Origin: Cryptococcus deneoformans JEC21
Taxonomy: Eukaryota > Basidiomycota > Tremellomycetes > Tremellales > Cryptococcaceae
Direction: 5' to 3'
NCBI RefSeq assembly: GCF_000091045.1
Contig: NC_006680.1
Location: forward strand, 702,501 to 717,500
Length of the DNA stretch: 15,000 nt
In this document: positions 1 through 7,701 of the stretch, in pieces
Layout: each line of letters begins with the position of its first letter
Numbering within the stretch: the stretch's first letter is position 1
The notes under the pieces: model-generated
Seen by the model: the letters and a program-made list of their open reading frames with translations, nothing else
Database searches by the model: none
What the model was told of the DNA's origin: nothing
Program-made: the position numbers and the translations under genes

Positions 1-291
1 GCACCCTCTTCATCCGCTCACACTCCTCAATCGCCTCCTCGTCAGGCTTCATCTCCACCTCCCGAAGCCGAGAAAGAAGCGTCCCGACCTCCTACACCTC
101 CTCTACCAGATGAGCCACCCTCTCCAGCAGCTCCGGCTGCTGCTGTGCGAGTCGAGTCTTCGAGAGACTCGGACCCTCGCACTCCTCCTTTGCCGCCTTC
201 CCAGACTTTCGAGAGTTCATCCATGAAGACTCCAACAAGTGCTGGGGATCGTGGAGATGTCGATATGGCCGATGCCGGCACGGAGAGATGA
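1..291 (+). CDS. C-terminal end of an unidentified Pro/Ser/Thr-rich protein (5' partial)
   Basis: The frame starting at base 1 is open for 96 codons and ends at TGA 289-291. The protein is disordered in character: repeated Pro-Pro and Ser-Pro/Thr-Pro steps, short runs of Ala and Ser, and an acidic tail ending VDMADAGTER. There is no membrane segment and no recognisable fold. Codon choice (CCT, TCT, GCT, GAG) matches the other genes here, and the composition is uniform, so it is probably one terminal exon with no intron. The start and main domains lie to the left of the window, so the function cannot be named. Such tails are common in fungal transcription and chromatin regulators, but that is only a weak inference. 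Antisense reading frames over the same bases are shadows. Confidence 0.75.
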   Translation, partial: APSSSAHTPQSPPRQASSPPPEAEKEASRPPTPPLPDEPPSPAAPAAAVRVESSRDSDPRTPPLPPSQTFESSSMKTPTSAGDRGDVDMADAGTER

Positions 292-1821
292 GGCGAGGAA
301 AAGAACGACTTTGCCGCTGAGGATGGACGAATGTGAGGTGTTTGAAAAGCAACTAAGAGGTTTGAGGGGAGGATTAATTGTGACAGATGAGCCGAGAAGA
401 TCATGAAACAAGTAGTGTTTTTTCTTTGTCGACTAGGGTCTACTGTAGTGAGGCTTATAGTTTAGAGGCATGGATGAAGCAGTAATTGATACGAAACAAA
501 ATACATGAAGTGGTCGGCAATATAGCAACTGGATACAATACGGGTACAAAGACGAGAATGGAAGACAAAAATAGCTTGAATGAAGGTGTTTCAGACTTAC
601 TTTGCTAAACCTAGATATACGCAGTCAGCATATGGTCTTACTTCTAATAAACACAAATGAAGGATATAAAAGGATCAGAACGGCTCTAACCAGTTCTCTA
701 CATGCAGGTTTTCTGAAAGCCATGCATATTTAAAAGAGTAACATCATGAAAAAGGGAAGGGGTAGATCAAATAGTGTAACCGACTTACTTTTCAATAATA
801 AATCACACGCCAAGCGCTACTAGTAGCAAACTGTTCAAACCTGTGGATCCAACATCAGCTCCTACTTCCAATATCTAAACCATAGTCAAAAGGGGATAGA
901 AATGGGAATCAGGGCGATTCTGACTATATTTGATCAACATTCGACAATGGGTGCTACCCCAAGGTCTGACAATACATGCTTAAGACATCATTGAAGGCAA
1001 GAAAAGGTCAAGGAGGAAAAAGAACATTGAACTCACTTGTTAGCCAATTATTGTCTCAGTTATTGTTACTGTTGAGGCAACAAGGTCGAACTGCGGTCTT
1101 CGGGATCCCGATGAGCTGAGTTGGCAAGGACTGGGTGATGAAAGAGAAGAAGCACAACAGCAGTGCAGGAAATAGTTGACGCAGGTGAACAAGAGAGACG
1201 ACTCACATCGAACTCGTTGCCCGCTGTATCGGCCCGTGGTTGGCAGAGGCGATAATGCCGTAACACCGATGGTTTCAAATCACGTGGCGCTCATGGTTGA
1301 ACTCGTTCTCAGTGCGGCAACTTCGTTCACAGCGTTTTACTAACAGCTCTGTACCAATCACTGTCACTATGGTTATGCCCGTCGCCGCCATATGCAGCGT
1401 CGTGCTGCCCGGCGGTATGGAGAAGTGAAATGACTGGGATGATATTCTTACGCTGAGTACTTCCAATCGCCACGACGAACTTCTGCGGTCAGCCGTGCAT
1501 GTCAGGAAGGAGCCGTCGTGGACCGAATGCATTTGGCAAGCATTGCATATTCCGTCGACAGCCGCAAAGGTACTCTGATAAAAAGACGAGTGAGATCTTC
1601 GACTTTCAAACCCAAGTGACAATTTAGTTTGGCCGACATGGCCGTGAAACTGACTGCTTAATTAATGTGACACTACTATTTTTCTTCGTATCGTAAGCAG
1701 CCAAGTAATGATGTCTATTACAGCAACTTCGCTCGAGGTTCCTGTTCAAGCTTTTCACTGTCTTTTGCTCTGAAAATTCTTGCCACTCGAAAACCTCAAC
1801 AACCCTCCTACCCTTATCATC
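292..1821. other. Gene-poor interval left of the Crypton gene
   Basis: No ATG-initiated coding frame of convincing length or composition lies here on either strand. The longest minus-strand frames (1275-1622 and 1066-1278) begin without a good start or read across apparent splice sites. The right end, roughly 1624-1821, must hold the promoter and leader of the Crypton gene; I saw no clear TATA box. The left edge of the transposon should also lie in this interval, but Cryptons have no terminal inverted repeats and I could not place it. Minus-strand splice signals are described under a separate entry. Confidence 0.5.
590..1600 (-). ncRNA. Candidate spliced minus-strand transcript, probably non-coding
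   Basis: Read on the minus strand, this stretch has a string of fungal-type donors: GTAAGA starting at 1451, GTGAGT at 1206, GTGAGT at 1036, GTAAGT at 788 and GTAAGT at 600. Pyrimidine-rich or A/T-rich AG acceptors lie between them, for example TTTTTATCAG ending at 1575 and TATATCTAG just before the last short segment. No reading frame runs through these segments, so a coding gene is unlikely unless most exons are tiny. A multi-exon long non-coding RNA antisense to the upstream region of the Crypton gene would explain the pattern. Chance donors are possible, because GTRAGT is short. Confidence 0.27.
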
Positions 1822-4800
1822 ATGAGCGGCCAGGGAAGACGACGCAGTGCACTCCCTTTGCAACGACAAGAAGTAGCTTCCACTTCAGCACAAACCCTTG
1901 CAGCTATTCAAGATGCTTCGGAAGCGGGTAGCAAGTTAGGGAACAGTAAATGCACTACAGCGCAATATGAATATAGAAAAAGAGTCTTCAAACAGTGGAC
2001 CGCAGATAACCAGATAGAAACAGGGTGGGCGCCACATCTGGAAGATCTTCTGGCCGTTTTCGGCGCTGACTGGCTGAGACAGGGAACAAGTCAATGGGGC
2101 CGTCCTTCTCCATTTCATGTGGGACTATGTCTTCACTCGTCCCAAGAATTCTCGAACGAAAGGATTCACTAGCCAGGCTCCTTCTACCACAAGCGTCATT
2201 TCCTTACCAATACTTCCTAATTCGAATTCATCGCAACACAGTGCTCATTCAAGTAACTCCAATGTCTCTCGTCTTCGCAATGGGTCTCTTGCCGGTCGCG
2301 TATGCTTTGGGCCGGAATCCGTCAGAGAAAACGGAACACCTTCTACCGAACTGGCCGGCCTGGTCGAATTGGAGGAAGAAGATATCGATGACAGCGATGA
2401 TGAGAGCAGCGATAACGATAGGGAAATGGAGGATGATGGCGTCGAAACGAGTGTCAGGTCTATCAGAGACGGACCAGATTTGGCAGCCTATTTACAAGTC
2501 ACAGTTAATGACAACAGTTCAGATGAAGATGAGGAGGATGAAAACGAGGTCCCTGAAGGTTTGATGCGAGATGTTAACGATAGGATAATACCCATTGGCG
2601 CTGATATGTCGAAGAAGAAAAGAAACAGTGCAGCGAAGAAAAGCGCTGTCCAGGGGAAAAACAGGTCGAATATGGATGAGACATTGCAAAAGAAGGGAGA
2701 GAAGAGGAGGACGGCAGAGAAAAGAAGGTTGCAGCCAGATCCCAGTCTTACTCAAGTCGAGTTGGATGAGACGCTCAATAACGTTGTTGAAAAACATGGT
2801 AATCTTTCGGCTGCGACAACGAGGGAAGAGAGGATCCGTAAGCTTTTTTCGATACGATCAGAATCGCCCCGATGATATAGTCGCTGATTGGCTCAATCTA
2901 GAGCTTGGACTTGAAAGGATTCGAAACTGCCAGCTATCACCTGCGGCTGTCAAAACTTGGTACTACGCAATCGTTAGTCTTTGGACGGAACAGTCTGTAA
3001 CAAACTCTGGTACCGGGCACCCTTGGACAAAGCAATGGCACAATCTTTTTACTGCTCTACACAGGGTGACAGAGCAGCGACGCAAAGAGAAGCATGTCGA
3101 CAAAATGATGGGTAAGTCATATTGGTATTTCAGTAGTTTTCCTTCCATTGATTATTTGGCTTTCTGAAGACACGATCTTCGAAGGGTACCAGACTAGGAA
3201 TGAAATCCAGCGAAGTTATGGATACTATTTCCAAAAAGGAACCCCGGAAGCTCTTCGCGACATGGTTTCTCAGAGCTTTGGCCTCTATAACCTCTTTCGG
3301 GGGGATAGCCAAAAGATGGTGACGCTTTCCGAACTCGCGGCTCTGGTGCTGGAGGAAGAGGGGCCAACCAAATGTGTGGCCATTGTGGCGGTTTCTAGGG
3401 CGGGCAAGCGGAATACGAAGGGATTAGCGCAGTATGGTGCAATGCTGCGAGCCAAAGACGTGTTCGCTTGTCCTGTCTGGGCTCTTTCCGCATGGCTCTT
3501 CGTCCGGTGCGTGTTCTCGACTTCATGATGCTTCTTCAGCTTATATCTTGCCAGGTTTAACATCCTCCCGAATCGCCCTCCCTCTTCTCAATCCTCTTTC
3601 CCCTCCTTCGCAGAGAGAAAAGATTGGTACGACCTCCCCCTGCTGAGCCAAGTTAGAGATCCGACAAAACCGATCTCTTACAAAACTCAGCAGGAAGCCA
3701 TGATCAATGCCCTCCTGGCTGCCGGTGTTTTTCCGTCCAAGTCGACTCATGAAAACCGGAGGACAGGGGCGCGTTTGGCGGAGAAGGGGGAGTTGTCCAT
3801 AGACGACATCGCAAGGGCGGGAGGATGGGCGACGGTGACCTTGGAGACCACGTATTTATCTGCATTCCCTCGCAAGAGCATGCGGGTGATTGCTGGTCAT
3901 CCTAAAAAGAAGGGCTTTTTTGTTTTGCCCCGGGCTGTCGTCGTCCCAGACACTCTGAAGGGTCAGGTGTTTCCAGAAATAAAAAAATGGTATGATGACA
4001 ACTGTTTGTGAATGCTGCGAGCTCACCACTAACATCTCTACAGGAAGACCTACCTCCAACAAAAAAATGAAGAGCTTGCGGATGGAGCAGATGCGGCAGG
4101 ACAGAAGAGGAAGAGAGGGCCCAAAAAAATGAGTGGCCGCCACGACTTCACAGCGGAGATGCTTCTTCAGCTGTTGGAACATTTGGCAGAATCTTTTCTT
4201 CAGGATGCCGTCCACTGGAAGGCTAGATACCCTGACCACTTTATTTGGCGACATCCTCTTTTCCAATCCCCCGAATGGCTCGAGTTCGAGCAGTATGCTC
4301 GCCGGCAAACCGCCCTGGCCGAGGAAGATCTGGTGGCTCTACCCCCATCCATCAAACAAGCCATGCCTGAGCTGCTGCAGGGCTTTCAGATGCTTCCCAG
4401 TAATCAACAGCAATTTCAAACACAGTTGGATGCTTCATTCAATCGTCTGAGAGAGGAAGTAGTGGACAGTATCAGGAACGGGTTTGGCGACATTTCAAAG
4501 ACTCTGTCAGCCATGGAGTCTCGAAACGTTAGTGCCATGCAAGAGTCGGAGGCTCGCAGCCGAGTAGAGATGGCGCGAATGTTGCAGAGGGTTTTTGGTG
4601 CTGCAGCTCAATCCGCCGGAACAACAGCTCACTTTTATGCCTCACAGCTGTCTTCTCCAGTTCCGCCTTCGTCTATGCCTCAAACGTCTTTGTCGTCTGC
4701 CCCTGAAGCTTCTGCCTCATCTACATCCGAGCCTGGTCCACCTGTAATGCCTTCTGCTTCCTTCTCCATGTCGCCTGCTTCCTTCTCCCCACCGCCTACC

Positions 4801-5277
4801 ACATTCGCCGTACCCTCATTCTGTGTACCACCCATGGGAGCCATGCCATCCATCCCGTCTACCTCCTATTCTCTCCCGGCACCTTGCTCTAATTTACCTC
4901 GGTTGGGATCTTCATGCTCTTCGTCCGGCACAGTCAACAAAGTCCTAGTGATGTCGAAAGACGTCAAAACCGTCACTGAATTATGGAAAGAGTATGACCA
5001 GGGTCTTCCGAACTCGTACCCTTTACGATATATCGAGACAGGGCAATATACCTTCCAAGATGACCCGTCTGCAAGTAGCTCCAAAAATCGGAAGTTCTTC
5101 CAGCGAAGGCTGCCGATAATTCAATTCATCAAAGAGCTGCACCGGACGAGAGGTTGGTCTTGTGAAGAGGCTGCGGAGCGTTTGGAAGAGTACCGGAGTA
5201 GGGAGGTCATTGGTCTACAAAAGCTGGGAGAAAGGATCAAACAGAAGACAGACGCCGAAAGAACCCAAATGCTCTAG
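1822..5277 (+). mobile_element. Crypton DNA transposon (minimum extent, coding part)
   Basis: Cryptons are tyrosine-recombinase DNA transposons of fungi. They have no terminal inverted repeats and are thought to move through a circular intermediate, recombining at a short target-like repeat. The coordinates given are those of the recombinase gene, which is the only part I can delimit. The real element should extend some hundreds of bases on each side, into the gene-poor intervals. The gene has no stop or frameshift once five introns are removed, so this copy is potentially autonomous. No second copy, reverse transcriptase, DDE transposase or long terminal repeat is visible in the window. Confidence 0.85.
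1822..5277 (+). CDS. Crypton tyrosine recombinase with GCR1_C-type DNA-binding domain
   Basis: Proposed exons are 1822-2024, 2083-2837, 2881-3111, 3170-3506, 3555-3989 and 4044-5277, giving 1064 aa with every junction in phase. The enzyme should cut and rejoin DNA through a 3'-phosphotyrosine to excise and insert the element. Visible catalytic residues are Arg440 (LFRGDS), Lys476 (GKRNTKG), His574-x-x-Arg577 (HENRR), Trp600 (GGW) and Tyr609 (ETTYLS). Family landmarks include CPVWALSAWLFVRF spanning the fourth junction, the WYDL segment, and HPLFQSPEW after the catalytic core. Residues about 160-225 are acidic; 244-285 are Lys/Arg-rich, a likely nuclear localisation region. A Pro/Ser/Met-rich linker leads to a GCR1_C-like domain at about 965-1045 (ELWKEYDQG, KFFQRRLPIIQFIKEL). 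ATG 1822 is the first ATG in the open frame. The last intron has a classic CACTAAC branch point; an alternative donor at 4008 is also in phase. The first intron (2025-2082) is the least certain. Confidence 0.85.
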
Positions 5278-6008
5278 TGATTATATCTTCACGAATCACC
5301 GTCGATCAATGCTTGTCACCACCACACTCTTTCTATGCCCAACGGCTTGACAAGTCTTCGCCATCACTGGTATTGTCATCCACTCATACCACCGCCAATC
5401 ATATCACCTTCCATCATTGGATCGAATTCGTATCATCCTCCAGCATTGGTCTGCGACCTCATCAGCCTTCAATATCATCTTCCGTCAGCATTTCAATTTA
5501 TCTTCACGCTACAACGGATCATCAGGCTGTGTTCCTGTTTCTGCTTCTGTTTCTGCCCTGTTTCGGCTCTCCCCACTTCTTTCAGTCTTCGTTATTTATA
5601 GTATCTGGTCTTTGTATGTTCCACATTATGGGATATGGTTGTATAATCATGTTTACCCAAGATTGGAGCTAAATTAGAGTTGGAAAGTCGGTTGTGTGTT
5701 CGTGTATCCTTTTTCCTGTTGTATCTGCGTTGTCGTGCTGTCCTGCTCCTGCTCAAAGATATCTTGTGATGATTACGCATCTCAATATCTTCACATCACA
5801 TCTGACTCTGAGTCTCATTAATACATCCATGATACAGAGACGAAATAAATCTTACAACATACTCCTCACGCTTCAATGGGCCTTTTCACCTTTTCACCTT
5901 TTCACCTCTTCTCCGTCTTTCTCTCCTTGCTTCACGGACTTCGACCCCCCTCTTTACCCTACCGCCTAACAAAGCTTAACGTAATGTGGCCTAACCCATC
6001 TGTGTTCG
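5278..6008. other. Pyrimidine-rich 3' flank of the Crypton gene
   Basis: This interval follows the recombinase stop codon and should contain the 3' untranslated region and probably the right end of the transposon. The plus strand is rich in C and T. Frames such as 5277-5672 and 5876 onward are low-complexity Ser/Phe/His readings with no family resemblance. A small repeat of the 8-mer CCTTTTCA, three copies, lies at 5881-5904. I saw no terminal inverted repeat and no RNA gene. Confidence 0.5.
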
Positions 6009-6350
6009 TCTCCTTCTCCTTCTCCTTCTCCTTCGCCTTCTCCTTCTCCTTCTCCTTCTCCTTCTCCTTCTCCTTCTCCTTCTCCTTCTCCTTCTCCTTC
6101 TCCTTCTCCTTCTCCTTCTCCTTCTCCTTCTCCTTCTCCTTCTCCTTCTCCTTCTCCTTCTCCTTCTCCTTCTCCTTCTCCTTCTCCTTCTCCTTCTCCT
6201 TCTCCTTCTCCTTCTCCTTCTCCTTCTCCTTCTCCTTCTCCTTCTCCTTCTCCTTCTCCTTCTCCTTCTCCTTCTCCTTCTCCTTCTCCTTCTCCTTCTC
6301 CTTCTCCTTCTCCTTCTCCTTCTCCTTCTCCTTCTCCTTCTCCTTCTCCT
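6009..6350. repeat. (TCTCCT)n hexanucleotide microsatellite, 57 units
   Basis: The 342 bases form an uninterrupted six-base array, except for one variant unit near 6031-6038 (TCGCCT). The plus strand is all pyrimidine apart from that G; the minus strand is GGAGAA-type polypurine. Reading it as protein gives Ser-Phe, Gly-Glu or poly-Arg tracts, depending on frame, and these are artefacts. A perfect homopurine-homopyrimidine tract this long can form triplex (H-DNA), and it is expected to vary in length between strains. Flanking bases to about 6580 remain pyrimidine-biased. Confidence 0.97.
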
Positions 6351-7701
6351 TTCCTTCTCTTTCTCTCTTGACCCATCGCCTGTCCTCCTTAGTTTCACTT
6401 CCTTCTTTTTTCCTTGCTCACTTTTTGTGCTTATCCTGCATCACAGCGTAATCTGATCTGCCCTGCTTTATCTCAGTCTGTATATCTTATCTCTGTTGTT
6501 TCTGCTCTTACCTTCCGTTCGGTGGTTATCGTTCTTCATTCACTTCTTCTTTCTTCCTTCCTCTTTCGCTTTTCACCTTCTTGCTAGGCCAGCGCATTGA
6601 CTTTCTTTCTCTACCAATTGACTACGCGACACAAGAAGCGATATGAGACGGATAACAGATAATATGAGATGGATAATCGAACGGTGAGAGAGAAGACGAG
6701 TTAATTTGAGGGGCAAGATAATATGAGATGGATAATCGAACGGTGAGAGAGAAGACGAGTTAATTTGAGGGGCAAGAGCGTGGTAAAGGTGCGTGATGAA
6801 AGGTGAAGCTGTATAGAGTGAAAACGGGAAAGGGCAAGTCACGAAGCTAAAGAGAGTTAGATTAGGTGAGAACATGCGCTGATAAGGGAAAAAAGATAAC
6901 ACAGAGCACAAAGTGCAGTGCTTCCCAGTGACGCACACCAGCGATCCGGCGAGGATATCTCGAAAAATTCCCTTCAAGAGACCGTAAGGAGCGGTGTCCG
7001 AAAGTCGGAAGTCAGTGACTCATTCGGCAACGGGCTTACGAATTTGCGAAGAAAGGGGGAAGAGAATGATTCAGAGATGGTTGGTAACTTTGATCAGCGA
7101 CATGGTGTGGTATCCGCCGGGACGATATCGGCGGAAATGTTTAATAAATCACTGCCTCCTGGGACAGGTTATAGCAGCAGAAGAGATTGGGATGAAAATG
7201 ATTACGGGTGTGCAGGCGATTTAGCTGACACTGAGCGGAGTTGGCAGTGTTTCTGATAGGGAAGGAAAGAGATGGAGCATCGGTTGTTGTGAAGATTGGC
7301 TAAGGGCTACTAGTACCGGGTCTTCAGTCGTCCAACAGATCCTTCATCAACTTCCTCGCTTCGGTTGATTCGCTTGTTATTATTGACTTTTGTTTCTCTT
7401 CATGACCATTAAACTCGGAGATCCTACTATACTACCGATCATACTTCTCGGATCCTTTTTCCAATCTTGGTTAGAGTTGATGTGCATATTCTCGATCAAG
7501 TTTTGTCCCGCCATGGATCAGTTGATATTGTCCTGGCTTGTTGTCGTCGAGTCAGACGACTGTGCACTGTTTTTATACCATATGAGCTTCGCAATATATC
7601 CATATCACAAGGAACGATCATTAATTGACAGTATCAAACGGGTATCTTCGCTAAAACCGGTAGAAATGCACCTATCTTACAACATCCCCTAGTAACTATC
7701 G
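6351..7701. other. Interval without a supportable gene
   Basis: Apart from the 59-base tandem duplication described separately, no gene is convincing here. The plus-strand frame 6918-7256 (112 codons) starts at GTG, not ATG, and shows no domain, hydrophobic pattern or intron signals. The frame 7390-7692 starts at TTG and lies where the 3' untranslated region of the minus-strand FHA gene is expected. The left part (to about 6580) is T/C-rich and continues the composition of the hexanucleotide array. Confidence 0.5.
6657..6774. repeat. Perfect 59-base tandem duplication
   Basis: Bases 6657-6715 and 6716-6774 are identical across 59 positions, and the match runs three bases further. A diverged partial relative (GATATGAGACGGATAACA) precedes the first copy at about 6640, which suggests repeated slippage or unequal exchange. 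The unit contains no evident gene or promoter motif. Confidence 0.95.

Noticed and set aside
1275..1622. 115-codon minus-strand frame
   Set aside because: It starts at TTG, spans a good donor (1451) and acceptor (1575), and resembles no family. It is better explained as part of a possible spliced non-coding transcript.
2838..2861. A 24-base intron ending at the first AG
   Set aside because: It is too short for spliceosomal removal. The AG at 2879-2880 gives a 43-base intron and the correct frame.
4129..5277. A separate 382-residue gene starting at 4129
   Set aside because: The frame is open upstream to 4044 and joins the recombinase through an intron with a textbook CACTAAC branch. GCR1_C-type C-termini belong to Crypton recombinases.
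5876..6451. Long frames of Ser-Phe, Gly-Glu or poly-Arg repeats across the hexanucleotide array on both strands
   Set aside because: They are produced solely by the six-base repeat, have no non-repeat domain and exist in several frames at once.
6918..7256. 112-codon plus-strand frame
   Set aside because: It begins with GTG, shows no recognisable domain or coding bias, and no splice partner exon is evident.
816..7315. The 10-mer GCTACTAGTA at 816-825 and again at 7306-7315, considered as Crypton flanking repeats
   Set aside because: Ten-base matches are expected by chance in 15 kb, and the enclosed span is far larger than the gene needs. There is no supporting evidence at either edge.
7390..7692. 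100-codon plus-strand hydrophobic frame
   Set aside because: It begins with TTG and lies in the expected 3' untranslated region of the minus-strand FHA gene.
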